Positions 22,114 through 34,714 of a DNA stretch of 64,000 bases are shown one piece after another. The position numbers and the translations under genes are program-made. Source of the DNA: Myotis daubentonii (taxonomy: Eukaryota > Chordata > Mammalia > Chiroptera > Vespertilionidae); contig NC_081847.1 in assembly GCF_963259705.1 (NCBI RefSeq), positions 67,725,754 to 67,789,753 of the forward strand, in the 5' to 3' direction. How positions within the stretch are numbered: position 1 is the stretch's first letter; the number at the start of each line of letters is the position of its first letter. The notes under the pieces are model-generated. The model had not been told where the DNA came from. It saw only the letters and a program-made list of their open reading frames with translations, and searched no databases.

Positions 22114-23707
22114 GACTCACACATTCAGGACACAGTTATTCTGGATCTCCCTTTCTTACCTCCCCCATACATGTACCTGGAGATGTTCAAAATATAACTC
22201 ATATTTTCTCAAGAAGCCAAGCTTGAGAAAAGAAAATTTCCAGATTACAGGAAAGAAGAGGGAACTGAAAGTTAGTGATAAGCTCAGGGGCTCCTGCTGT
22301 GGTGATTTGCACTTGCGGAACAGGAACTTGAGTTGTATCAATTAGCAGAGACAGGAGTTGTGACTGTACAAGGTAGGGGAGCTAGAACTGAGAATTCCCT
22401 TGGAAACATGCACCCACACACTTGTCTAGGACTTTGGAAAGACGTGAAAACAGGACCAAACACCTCGACCAAAGAAAGTGGCAAAGCTTGTGTGTGAAAA
22501 ATAGGCTTGGGGCTTTGCCTCCTTGTTGGAGAATCTCAGTCCCAGTGTGCTCATATGTGTATTGAGTTTATACTCTGCACACAAATCTTTGGAAGAATTT
22601 AACATAAATCCTATCACTGTGGGCAAAAACAAAGATGAGATTACTCTGTAGGGACACTTATAAGCCATGGACAGAAGATGAGCTCATAGCCACATGAGGA
22701 AATAATATACCGCAAAAAATGTTCACAATGACTAGAGACTTTTGAAAAAGGAATAGAAACCAAATGAAAAGAGATACTATAAAAAAAAATGGGGATATGG
22801 AAAACTTACAACTTCACGAAGTGAAAAAATAGTCATTGAAATAAACTAAATAGCCAGTTAAACTGCAAATTAAAGTAGCTGAAGAAAACAGTAAACTGTA
22901 AGAACTGAGCAGATTGTCTCTAAGAAAACTCAAAACTGCAGAACACCAAAAAGCAGAGTCATAAGAGCAAGTAGAGAGAAAAGGCAGATTACTTACAAAG
23001 GACCAACCGACGGATGAGTTCTCAACAGCAACAGAAGGCAGAATGAAATGGAATCCTTTTGGGGTGCTGGGGATAAAGTACCACCTGAAGATTTTACACA
23101 TATGTGCTACTTCCTACACCAGGAGAAACAGACCTAGAGAACCAAGCTGTGGTATTGATAGTCTTGTGGACGGATTCAGAAGTCAGAGCCTAACCCCTCA
23201 GGGTTGGGAGCCCCTATATTAGAGCCACACACACTGGTAATCTGGGATCCTGGAGTAAACACCTGGAGAACCACGGGGCACTGAGTGGAGTCCAGAAAGA
23301 GTGGAACAGAGAATGTATTCCTGAGAGGTGAACAAAGGGCCGGCCCTTGTGGGGTTTTTTCCCCCTTGTGCTTTTGCAGCCAATTTAAAAGACCAAGTAA
23401 ATGAAAACGATCATCTTCGGACAAAGGCATCATCATCCTAGATCTTGAGGTATCCTCACATATTTTTCGGGACCTTTTAGCAGCTTACAATAAAAGATAA
23501 TCCAAATAAGAAAACAGACAAGAAGAGCCAGTGGAAATGGTGATTTTAGGGTGTTTTTTATATTCACAGAATTAAAGCAATCTTATATATCTGCATAGAA
23601 AAAACTAAAGTCACATAGGTTAGTACAACTTCTGAAAATGAAATACAGTAACCAAAAGTTGAAAATTCTGAGATTTTTAGTGGCAGTTAAGATGAGGCCT
23701 GAAAGAA
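22114..23707. other. Intron 3 stretch, old LINE-like sequence
   Basis: 22114-22740 holds nothing recognised. From about 22740 to 23430 the sequence is A-rich on this strand. 'caaaaagcagagtcataaga', 'gattacttacaaaggacc' and 'gagttctcaacagcaacaga' recall old L1 5' or ORF1-region text. This is a weak call and no open frame survives. Confidence 0.35.
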
Positions 23708-23795
23708 GAATGGATGATTCTCTCTCATCATTGATGTTTCTTTCTCTCTCCCTCTCCCTTCCTCTCTGAACTCAATAAAAATACATCTTTGAGAA
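23708..23795 (+). mobile_element. Ves-type SINE, 3' part only
   Basis: Only 'ggatgattctctctcatcat' through the CT-rich region and 'ctcaataaaaatacatc' tail remain. The head is lost. Confidence 0.75.
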
Positions 23796-24031
23796 AACTG
23801 ACATTAAAATTGCAGTGTTGGAATTTTTACATTAGACTAGTAGGTGTATTTTGAATGTAGAAAATAAAATGTTTCAATTTAAATATTAAAAATTTTAAAA
23901 GATCACAGCCATGGAACTTTTTTCTAAGTTTGAAGTTAAATTAATTCTGGAAACTTGCTAGGAATAACTGCCCCCCCCCCCACACACACACACACACATA
24001 CACACTTTTCAGCTTTTAAGAAAAAATTCTT

Positions 24032-24258
24032 GCCGAAACCGGTTTGGCTCAGTGGATAGAGCGTCGGCCTGCAGACTGAAGGGTCCCGGGTTCGATTCCG
24101 GTCAAGGGCATGTACCTGGGTTGCGTACACATCCCCAGTGGGAGATGTGCAGGAGGCAGCTGATTGATGTTTCTCTCTCATCGATGTTTCCAACTCTCTA
24201 TTTCTCTCCCTTCCTCTCTGTAGAAAATCAATAAAATATATTTAAAAAAAAAAAAAAG
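24032..24258 (+). mobile_element. Ves SINE, full length, 'gccgaaaccgg' subfamily
   Basis: Near-consensus copy. The exact duplication aagaaaaaattctt is at 24018-24031 and 24259-24272. It lies just after a C-run and short (CA)n tract at 23971-24003. Confidence 0.96.
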
Positions 24259-24272
24259 AAGAAAAAATTCTT

Positions 24273-26350
24273 ACTTTGCCATCTTTGTGTATCTGGAATG
24301 CCAGATACCCATTTGCTTCCACCCAATAGTTCTCTTGTGATTCTGTCCTAAAGAAGCAATCTGAAATATAGAAAAGGCTTTGTATGTTCATGTTTATTAT
24401 TAAGTTATTTATAATATGAAAAATTAGCAACAATGTTTTTGTAAAAAACAGGAATGTAGTTATTCACTGAGTTTCCCGAGTTTTTGAGCAACAATAAAGA
24501 TGGGAGTTATTGCTGGGGTGAACACCGTGGTGTTTTGCGGGGCAGAGGAGTGATATGAGAGAACTTGTAGAGTGATGTGTGGTATAAGGTTTCAGCTACA
24601 TAAAACCCTACAATGTGGGTAAGAATAAGACATGAGCTAGTGAAGATGTTTTCTGGGCAGGAGCCAAGTGATTGAGTTTTTTCTTTTGATTACCCAAATT
24701 ACATAACGATATTATTTCTCTAAGGAAAAATATTTTATTAAATTTGTCCAAACCTAGATTTAAAATGTTTCTTCCCTATTTTCTCTTTTTAGGAGTAGTT
24801 GTCTCTTTCTACTTTCCTTATTCTCCCCCACTTTAGTCTCTTTTTATGAGAAAAGGTTCGCTTTGTCACTCTAAGAGATATATATTCAGTGTAGAATGTT
24901 GAAAAAACAGAAAACCGCCAAGGCAAGCATCACCAGCAGTCCCTGAACTGGTTATCTACTGTCAGTAGAGATCCTATTTTGCCTACTGTGTACTTACTAA
25001 ATGCTTATTGTACTGGGGGCAGGCAGGATTTAGTCTCCACACCCTGCTGAGAAGCAGATAGAATAATTAGATTTGAATTTGTCTTTTATTGCCCTTTATC
25101 CTTACATATAAGCCATCATCACATCATCATTTGAGTGGCTGCTTCCTTTACCCAGTCATTTGAGCTGTATACCTCATGCAGACATTCATGACAGCCTCCC
25201 AACTCCATTCCCACAACCTCTGTGGCTGCTTGGACATGTCCTATTGTAGAACGGTTCTTCCCAGAGTAAGTAGAGTGTGTATTGGTTAGAGTTGCCTGGG
25301 AAGGGAGTGGGTTACCAAAGTCAGGCTCCCTGCTACCAGAGGTGTGGCCAAGAGTCTGGTTGACCATGCTGTCATGTACTGATTGTGGAAGGCCACATAC
25401 ATCAGAGGAAAGGATGAGGTGGACTTCTCAGAGTTGCCCTAACAGGAGTAACCTTGGGGCTTCTGGGAATTATTATTCAACAGAAAGCTGAGATATGCTC
25501 TCTGCTCACCACTGACACTGGTAACCAGAGTAGCTCCTTCCAGCCTGCCATCAGCCTGGTCTACTTTGACCAATCTGTGAGAGAGAGTGTTCAGCCTATG
25601 TAGTTGTGTTGCTTTTTTGAAGCTTCTTAAAGGTTTTAATGCTGCCATTTCCAGTCTTCCAAACAGTATTTAAGTTATGGCTCTGCTCCTGTTTGCCACT
25701 GTGTCATCTGAGCCAGTTCCCAACAGTAAACCTACTGTCTAGAAGTGCATAGTATGTTTTAGGACTCCTTTTGGAGAGCGTTGTAGGAGGTATTGGGTTT
25801 AGAACATCATGAGCTTTGTTTACCTTGGTAGTAATAAAGAAGTGTTGATCCCATAATACTGCCTTGTCCTACTTTATTGCCATTATGCATATTTACATAT
25901 TCTAACCAAGCAGCCTACCTCATTTTATATAATGAGGCTTCTACCTGAAGGGGAGCTTAGCCTGTGGCCTGGGTGCAGTTGACATGTTCTCCAAGTGTTC
26001 AGGATCACTGAGAGGCAAGATTGACTGACTGAGAAGGGCTTCAAAGAGGAGGTCAACCATCCTTTTGCAAAATCTGATTCTGGATAGAAAACTGGAGTGA
26101 CCCAATCCATACTCCATTTTGGTTTGAACCCCAGGCCTTTGGGGGAGTTGGCTGGTGATTTGGACATAAAGCTGGAATTTATTAGGGTTATGAGGATGGT
26201 CCACGTTTTCATGTTGTCCTAAGTGGTTCTCCTATAAACACACTGTGGATCCAATAGTTGAAGACCCATGTCAGCAGGAAGTAACTGCAAGCTACTTCTG
26301 ACCCAGGCACTCTCCTAAACCAGGCGGCTGTTCTCAGAATACTGTCATCT
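24273..26350. other. Intron 3 stretch with nothing recognised
   Basis: About 2 kb of apparently unique intron. No transposon ends, tandem repeats or exon-like frames were recognised. Confidence 0.5.
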
Positions 26351-26358
26351 CTCTAGGC

Positions 26359-27091
26359 CAGGGGTGGGCAACCCCTGGCACGCGTGCCAAACATGGCACG
26401 CCAGTAACTTTTGCTGGCATGCGAAACCCTCTCTTATAATCTTCCATTTACAATTTTTTTCTTAATATCGACTTCTTTATTTTTCAGATAAATTCAGTGT
26501 AGGTGCATCTAAGATAAATAAATAATTTTGCACAACAAGTTATCTTAAAGACCATAGACATGGATTGACGAGAGAGGGGAAGAGCAATTTCTATGCCTCT
26601 GCCTTAACTCTCCCTGCCTTCCTAGATCCGACCAGTGTTTTGGTTTCATCCACATATGCTTGTGAATCTTTGTTCTCAGTGATCAATTTTGTTAAGTCTC
26701 GTAATAGGAGTAGCCTGACGGATGAAAATAGTAGCTCGTGCATATCTCTGAAGGTCACGAAATATAAACCTGATATAAAATCTCTGTCATCAGTGATGCA
26801 GCAGCAAAAGTGCCACTGATAATATCAAATGGAGTCATAAAGTTTTCTGTCGGACTATCGGTGTACATGTATACATTAAAAAATAAATGTATTTTTCATC
26901 ATCATATACTGTGTTTTTGTTGCTCAAATGAATTTTATTTCTTCTTCAAGGTTCTTCACATACATACACCTTAAGAGATATCAAGTAGGCGTAACATGTT
27001 CTCAAAAAATTAGAGTTGGCACGCAGAAGAATTTTGAGTCAGAGATTTTGCTGGTTTTGGGACGCACTCACAAAAAGGTTGCCCACCCCTG
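26359..27091 (+). mobile_element. hAT transposon, internally deleted, with transposase C-terminal remnant
   Basis: The ends are CAGGGGTGGGCAACC and GGTTGCCCACCCCTG. The 8-bp duplication ctctaggc is exact at 26351-26358 and 27092-27099. Subterminal 'ggcacgcgtgcc' is a 12-bp palindrome. The + strand frame to the stop at 26817-26819 has no ATG but reads through a hAT dimerisation-type segment (SSTYACESLFS, then RSSLTDEN and TKYKPDI), similar to the C-terminus of Charlie/Buster-class transposases. The DDE catalytic core and N-terminal zinc finger are missing, so it cannot encode an active enzyme. Confidence 0.93.
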
Positions 27092-27299
27092 CTCTAGGCT
27101 GACCAAGTGGCCCTGTTAGAGATCTAGGTCAGTGAGAAAGCCACCCTTGCTCTTTGAACCTAGCATGGCAATGTGTGATGAGAACTTTGAGCTGGTCACT
27201 AGGGTCTGGTGTTCTTTTGATTAAAAGCTAGCTTTCATCTGTACTCTAGAATGTGTACTTGTTGTCTTTATCTCTCTGTCAGGGTTTGTTTTTTGTTTG

Positions 27300-27625
27300 T
27301 TTTTTTTGCTTTGATTTTTATTTGAGGTATAAATAAAACATAATAAATAAGCTGATTTTTTAAAACTATATGCAGTGAAATGCATAGATTTATATATACA
27401 ATTTAGTGAGACATCATCTCCCTATATTCACCCCCAGACAGTTCCCAGAATACATAAATGTTCATTTTTATAGTGTGAATATTTCATAAATATCTACCAA
27501 TGTGACTACCACCTGGATTAAGATAAAATTGTCTAGGGCCCCAGAGTTCACACTCAATGTCACCCCTCATAGACACACCTACTCACATTTATGCTATTTG
27601 TCTGGGTTGTTTTAGATACTCTGGT
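27300..27625 (-). mobile_element. Old LINE-1 3' end, antisense
   Basis: 'tttgaggtataaataaaaca' followed by 'gtgaaatgcatagatttata' and 'atgtgactaccacctggatt' resembles the antisense 3'UTR of old L1 families. It is heavily diverged. Confidence 0.55.
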
Positions 27626-27661
27626 AGTGAAATCTGTTTCCTGAATTCTGAAGTTGCTTGA

Positions 27662-28012
<351 letters not shown>

Positions 28013-28456
28013 TGAACCTACCCTCATGTAGGTTATGGCTATTGGATCACAGAAAAGGCCTTTTAAAAGTGACAGCTAAGTTTGGGATGACAGGTGCTGC
28101 TTTCAGCTTTGATTGGTATAATGCCACATGCCTCAAGGACCAGTACCCCATATGTCTGTGTGCCCCATGGGGGTGAGGGGTGGAGGAAGGAATAGCTAAT
28201 GAGTTACGTGCTCAGCCCTTGGAATGGAGTCTTGCTGTCTAACTGGGTAAAGGCATGCCATGTTGGCTTCCCTGTGGTAAAATAGGGACTGTGAAGTCTG
28301 CAGTGGTGGTCCCTTTGAAGTCATGTCAGCAGAGCAGCAAGTCCATGCTGAGGTGCTGCCTGTACTGGCCACCCCTCATGGTCTGTCCTAGTGAAACAAT
28401 TTGACGAGGGTATGTGGTATCTTGCATTTTGGTCTTTTGGATTTAAAGACAGAATT

Positions 28457-28632
28457 ACCCTGGCAAGTGTTAACTGGTTAGAGCATCAACCTGCACACCA
28501 AAGGGCCTGTGGAGGAAGCAACCAATTAATGTGTCTCTCTCACGTCGATGTTTCTCTCTCCCCCTTCCTCCCTTCCACTCTGAAAATCAATGGGAAAAAT
28601 ATCCTCAGGTGAATATTAACAAAAATAAAGTC
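28457..28632 (+). mobile_element. Older tRNA-derived SINE with internal deletion
   Basis: The head 'accctggcaagtgttaactg' jumps to 'gcctgtggaggaagcaacca', losing the B box region. It ends with the 'tcaatgggaaaaatatcctc' tail shared with the copy at 17546. Confidence 0.75.
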
Positions 28633-28704
28633 CGAATTGAATTTAAAACCTGGCTTATGCACCCCCCCCCCAAAAGAGGCCCTGCCCTGCCTCTTCTTAA
28701 TTTT

Positions 28705-28915
28705 TATTTAATATATTTTTTATTGTTTTCAGAGAGCGAGAGGGAGAGAGAGAGGTATAAACATCAATGATGAGAGAGAATCATTGATTGGCTGCCCTCT
28801 GCATGCTCCCCACCAAAGATCGAGCTGCAACCTGGGCATGTGCCCTGACCGGGAATCATACTGCAATCTCCTGGTTCATAGGTCCACGCTCAACCACTGA
28901 CCCATGACAGCCAGG
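28705..28915 (-). mobile_element. Ves-type SINE, antisense, older subfamily
   Basis: 'tattgttttcagagagcgag' tail, 'gaatcattgattggctgcc' body, and 'ctcctggttcataggtccac' head read in reverse. Confidence 0.85.
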
Positions 28916-29059
28916 ATGCACTGTTAATTTGGAAGTATTTCCTCTCCTATGAGAGACACTTGCTTCTAAGGGACCATGTGAATTTGAAGGGTTCTGTGCT
29001 AAGCCCAGAATTGCTCTAGTATTTTCACATGAGAGTGTGAGCTAACTTTAGACCAGCAG

Positions 29060-29186
29060 CCTTTAAGGACCAGGGCACAGAAGACCTGGTTTAAATCCCA
29101 ATGCTGGCCCAGCTGGCTGTGATATTGGGCTATTACCTTTGGCCTCTGAGCCTCAGTTCCCTTTCTGCACTTAAAAGGAGGGAATT
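29060..29186 (+). mobile_element. MIR fragment
   Basis: 'agacctggtttaaatcccaa' followed by 'ttgggctattacctttggcc' and 'tctgagcctcagttccc' is the MIR order. A Ves SINE inserted at its right end. Confidence 0.6.
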
Positions 29187-29399
29187 AAGCCCAGCCGGCA
29201 TGGCTAAGTGGTTTAGTGTCAACCTATGAACCAGGAGATCGTGTTTTGATTCCCGGCCAGAGCACATGCCTGGGTTGCAGGCTCGATCCCCAGTAGGGGA
29301 TGTGCAGGGGGCAGCTGATCGATGATTCTCATCATTGATGTTTCTATCTCTCTCTCCCTCTCTCCTCCTTTCTAAAGTCAATAAAAATATATTTAAAAT
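29187..29399 (+). mobile_element. Ves-type SINE, older subfamily
   Basis: Head 'gcccagccggcatggctaag' and 'aaccaggagatc' class. It is flanked by aaaaggagggaatt (29173-29186) and aaaaggaaggaatt (29400-29413). Confidence 0.93.
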
Positions 29400-29919
29400 A
29401 AAAGGAAGGAATTCGATTTTGTCATTCTCAAGTGCTCTCCCAATGCCTCAAGGACCTGCCTAGATCATCATTGGTGTAGAAAATTGCTTTGAGCTTTGAA
29501 TAAAATTACTCTGGTTTACTTTCATGTGGCATTTCTCTTGGGAACATAGACTTTTTCTTAAGGTTTATTTCTGACCATTAATCTTTTTCCTAAGTGAATT
29601 AGTCCTGCTCTTGTACCTGAAAATTGGCTGGGGTAGGGGAAGGAATTAGGATATGAGGGTCAAGAGTGTTGTTGAGAGCTGCAGAATTCTTTGGCACTTT
29701 GGTGTGTGGCACAGGTGACATAGCATTTGCAGTAATGGGGAAGGGACTGCAAACCTTAAGACCAAGCTGTTAGGCATTTCCTGTGCTGGGTCCTCTGAAG
29801 TCCCAGGAGAGACCATTCATTTCTTCCTGGGCTGGCTTCTTATTCCCTTCACAAGCTGCTTTTATGTATAGCAGAAGGTCAAAAGCCATGGGTTGTAAGA
29901 GAATGGGCTTTGAGTTTGA

Positions 29920-30267
<348 letters not shown>

Positions 30268-31289
30268 TGATGACTGGCCATTGACCCAGACCCTGCCTGG
30301 CTTCCTTATTCTTAATCTTCTTTCCTAGCCGACCCTTTTCCATGTAGCCAGGAAATGTTTATCTGGGAAGTAATGGCATATTCTGCTAAAGCTTCTAGAA
30401 ATGCCACTTGGTTATGAATAATGATGCAGGGAAGTGAAGACTTCAGCTGAGGCTACCCTTGTTTGGCTGGGCATGTTCTCATTTTCTTCACATGCTAAGG
30501 AGGTCGGGCCACTTGGGGGCCCCTGGCGGGATTACTCCTGTTCATGGAGGGGTAAACTTGACTTGGAACCCCGGCTCTGTTACCCATCAGTAGATCTAGT
30601 TGATCACTGGCGAGCTTCCATCTCTTCATCTCTAAAATGAGAATGGCAGGGTTGCACAGTGGTTATACCGACTAAATGAGATGGACTGACTTTTGTCATC
30701 AAAAGGTTAACCAGAAGCTCTAGGAATTGTATTCCTTGAATAAAATTTTCCAGCATTTTCTTTCTTGTGTTATTCACTCAACTATTCACAGATAAAATGG
30801 TATGTGTTGTCATGTGGGAGTTGAAGGCTTTTTTGATTTAGCAGCTTCATTAGGGCCAGTGAGTAAGGCAAGTCATGAAGCATTGTCAGTAGTGTGTGGT
30901 AGTCAGGCACGGATTGAGAGGTTGTCAGAGGTGAGGTGCACATCGGGCATGCAGAGAACATTTGAGGGAGCATGTAGTGGTTGTAAAGGGCCAGGCGGGT
31001 TCTGCTTGCTCCAGGAAACTGTATAGATGGCAGCGGGTCTTAGCAGGATAGGGCATCTGGACTTGTGAGCAGGGAGAAATTTGGAATGAGTTTTCCAAAG
31101 ACGGGGCTGCATTGAGTGTTCCATAATGAAAAGGGACAGCCCTATCCAGCGAAGAATTGGTCCACCCAAAATGCCAAGAGACCCCACTGAGAAACACGGA
31201 TACAGCAGGAAAGGACCTGACCAGGATGCAGGCTTAGCCTTTTTGTCTCCCTCTTTCCCCCGGCCTTTAACCCACTCTCACACTTAGAT

Positions 31290-32300
31290 TAATAACCTAT
31301 TGTGTTTTTCCTGATTGCATGCAAAACTAAATATGTGTGAGAAATTGTTTTCCACCAGTTCCCTGTTGACTACCATCACTGTTGGAGTTTTTCTCTTTGA
31401 ATATTGCTGTCTCTATAGCCTTACTATAATGCTTGTATTGTATAAGCTAGCCTCACAGGACTGAGATTGTTAAATTGAAAGCCGTGTATATTTTTAAGAG
31501 ATGATACCAGATTGCTTTCCCCAGGGTGAGTAATACTTTAGTTCCCACTAGCAATGCAAGTTTTCTTTTACCTCCTTGTCAGCAGGTGGTCGGCATCATC
31601 TGTAACTCTGCTGACACTCTGCCAATCTTTGGGTTTTCTCTGCTACAGGTAGCCAGTACAGCACTTACCTGGACACCTTCAGTCCTCCTAAGCTCTTTGT
31701 GAACTGAAATTAACCTCACCTGTACTGGAAGTAATTTTTTTCCCAACTCTGCTGTTTTTATATACTGTATATAAAGTATAGTGTATGTATATAGATATAT
31801 ACACCTCCTTTGGCCATAGGAAAAAAGTAATTTTTTAGTTAGGTATGTCATTTTAAATTTCTGCGTTTCCTGTGTCTAGCTCACATGTTTTCTTATTCAG
31901 GTGGAATTTATTTTGGCTTATGGCAGGAAACGACTCCCCTTTTTCTTCCAGAGGGGGATAGCCAGTTATCTCAAATATTAGTAGGTGGTTATTAAACCAT
32001 TTTCCCCACTGGGTTGAAAAATTACCTTTGTTATATTAAATGTTCATATATATTGGGATCTATTTCTGTTCTTCCCAGTCTGTTCTGGTAAGTTATCTGT
32101 TCCTTGCCTTGACCAACTTGATTTGACTACCATTATAGTATGATCTGACAAAGTCTCCCCTCACAGTCCTGTTTATGTTTTTTTTTACTGGCAATTTTGG
32201 TACATTTTCCATTTAGACTAAGAATTTTATTTTAGTTCCACCTTTTTCTTTCCTCACCCTTCCTGAAAATAAAACTATACTGAGATTCTGATTGGAATTG
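31290..32300 (-). mobile_element. Old LINE-1 3' region, antisense, degenerate
   Basis: Text such as 'gataccagattgctttcccc', 'gttcccactagcaatgcaag' and 'tatagtatgatctgacaaag' recalls antisense 3'UTR and ORF2 sequence of old L1 families. Ends are not defined and part of the span may be unique sequence. Confidence 0.45.
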
Positions 32301-32310
32301 TATTATAGCT

Positions 32311-32931
32311 GTTGTATTAGTATCTTCTGGGAGCTATAACAAAATACAGACTAGGTGGCTTAAATAACAAAATTTTGCCGAAACCGGTTTGGCTCAGTGG
32401 ATAGAGCGTCGGCTTGCGGACTGAAAGGTCCCAGGTTCGATTCCGGTCAAGGGCATGTACCTGGGTTGCGGGCACATCCCCAGTGGGAGATGTGCAGGAG
32501 GCAGCTGATCGATGTTTCTCTCTCATCGATGTTTCTAACTCTCTCTCTCTCTCCCTTCCTCTCTGTAAAAAATCAATAAAATATATTTTAAAAAAATAAT
32601 AACAAAATTTTATTTTCTCTCAATTCTGGAGGCCAAAAGACCATAATTAAGGTGCCAGAAAATTCTTTTTCTCTTCATCTCTTGCAGACTGCCACCATCT
32701 CCCTTTGTCCTCACTTGGCCTTTCCTGCGTGAACATGCAGAGGATGGGGATAGTGGGGAGAGACAGAGAGAACTCTGATGGCTCTTATAAGGGCACGTTA
32801 TCTTGTCAGATCAGGGCCCCACCCTTATGATTTCATTTTAACCTTAATTTATTAATCCAAATACAATCACATTGGGTGTTAAAACTTCAACATATTCATT
32901 TTGAAGGGATACAAACATTCAGTCCATAACA
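32311..32931 (-). mobile_element. MLT1-type MaLR LTR, antisense, split by a Ves SINE
   Basis: 'gggagctataacaaaataca' and 'aggtggcttaaataacaaaa' start the antisense LTR. It continues past the SINE with 'tctggaggccaaaagaccat', 'ccccacccttatgatttcat' and ends near 'attcagtccataacag'. This is an old endogenous-retrovirus-like (ERVL-MaLR) LTR with no coding part. Confidence 0.85.
32377..32597 (+). mobile_element. Ves SINE, full length, inside MLT1
   Basis: 'gccgaaaccgg' subfamily. The exact duplication aataacaaaatttt is at 32363-32376 and 32598-32611. Confidence 0.96.
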
Positions 32932-33018
32932 GCTATTATTTTAGGCCTTGTGTTATATCCTTCAATAAGATTTTCTAATTTTTCAGATCCTTTGCCTTTC
33001 ATATTAAATGTATTCCCA

Positions 33019-33244
33019 GCCCTAACCGGTTTGGCTCAGTGAGTAGAGCATCAGCCTATGGACTGAAAGGTCCCAGGTTTGATTCTGGTCAAGGGCATTT
33101 ACCTTGGTTGCGGGCACATCCCCAGTAGGGGTGTGCAGGAAGCAGCCAATCGATGTTTCTCTCGCGTCGATGTTTCTAACTCTCTATCCCTCTCCCTTCC
33201 TCTCTGTAAAAAAATCAATAAAATATATTTAAAAATAAATAAAT
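33019..33244 (+). mobile_element. Ves SINE, full length, inside an L1 fragment
   Basis: Full-length copy. The exact duplication aaatgtattccca is at 33006-33018 and 33245-33257. Confidence 0.96.
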
Positions 33245-33254
33245 AAATGTATTC

Positions 33255-33485
33255 CCATGTACTGGTGGGAATGTAAAATGGTGCAGCCACTTTGGAAAAC
33301 TGTTCCTCAGAAAGTTAAACCTAAGAAAGCCGTATGAGCCAACAATTCCACTGCTAAGTATATACCCAGAGAAATGAAAACAGGTTAACACAAAAACTTG
33401 TACACAGATGTTCATAACAGCGTTATTTATAATATCCAAAGTGTGGAAACAGCCCAAACAAACGTCCATCAAATGAAATGTACAA
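33255..33485 (+). mobile_element. LINE-1 ORF2/3'UTR fragment, older
   Basis: 'actggtgggaatgtaaaatg', 'ccaacaattccactgctaag' and 'tggaaacagcccaaacaaac' match the L1 ORF2 end, more diverged than the L1 at 3719. Confidence 0.85.
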
Positions 33486-33559
33486 AATAGGCAAATCTGT
33501 TAAGACAGAAAGTAGATAGGTGGTTGGCAAGGGTTAGGAATACCAGATGGAGACAGGGT

Positions 33560-33560
<1 letters not shown>

Positions 33561-33604
<44 letters not shown>
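33561..33604. repeat. (TC)n microsatellite
   Basis: A perfect CT dinucleotide run of 44 bases, a polypurine/polypyrimidine tract capable of triplex (H-DNA) formation. Confidence 0.97.
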
Positions 33605-33610
<6 letters not shown>

Positions 33611-33664
33611 CCTTTACTTTTTATAGCTATTGCGAACGGAGTAATTTTTCCAAGGGAACTTTTA

Positions 33665-33882
33665 TTTTTAAATATATTTTATTGATTTTTTTACAGAGAG
33701 GAAGGGAGAGGGATAGAGAGTTAGAAACATCGATGAGAGAGAAACATCGATCAGCTGCCTCCTGCACACCATCTACTGGGGATGTGCCCGCAACCAAGGT
33801 ACATGCCCTTGACTGGAATCGAACCTAGGACCCTTCAGTCCGCAGGCTGACGCTCTATCCACTGAGCCAAACCGGTTAGGGC
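33665..33882 (-). mobile_element. Ves SINE, antisense, full length
   Basis: Near-consensus antisense copy ending 'gccaaaccggttagggc'. The exact duplication ccaagggaactttta is at 33650-33664 and 33883-33897. Confidence 0.97.
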
Positions 33883-34486
33883 CCAAGGGAACTTTTAATG
33901 AATAGAAACATCCCTGCTTCAATCTCCAAATCCTAGAACAGTTCCTGGCACACTGGTAGTCAGTGCTTAAATGACAAATTGTTTTCCTACACCAGGAAGT
34001 AGAAACCTGCTCCTCATTGGAAAAATGTTAATTCAGCAGAAATCCCACTAAACTGTCCCAGTCCCTTCTTACCACAGATGGTGATAAAATTCATCCACAG
34101 CTGGTTTCTAAGCATGCAGCATTTGGAAACATAACTCTCCTAAACCTTTGGGGGGTAAAAGAAAATATACCCTAAGTCCAGAAAAATAAGTGGCAGATAG
34201 AGAACTGGAGGAATGTTTTGGAACTGAGGCAGCTAGCACTCAGCTTTAGCTCACTGTTGCCTCGTGGAGTTGCCAAAATCCCGGCATCTTTTTGTGTTGG
34301 TGGCTATCTGGACCATACTGAAAGCATCTATGAGCTGGCTGTGGTCTCCAAGCCACCAGCTTGTGATCTAATGCAGGGCTTCTGTCCTGAATGCTCAGTG
34401 TCGATTGCTATTCTTCCTGTGAATTTCTCTCTTCACATTGTCCTGGAATTATCACAAAACCTTTCTTCCTATTGCTCAGCTTTTGA

Positions 34487-34714
<228 letters not shown>

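Noticed and set aside
24032..24258. tRNA gene (A and B boxes present)
   Set aside because: The promoter boxes belong to the tRNA-derived head of a SINE. No acceptor stem or full cloverleaf follows, and the same sequence recurs throughout the window.
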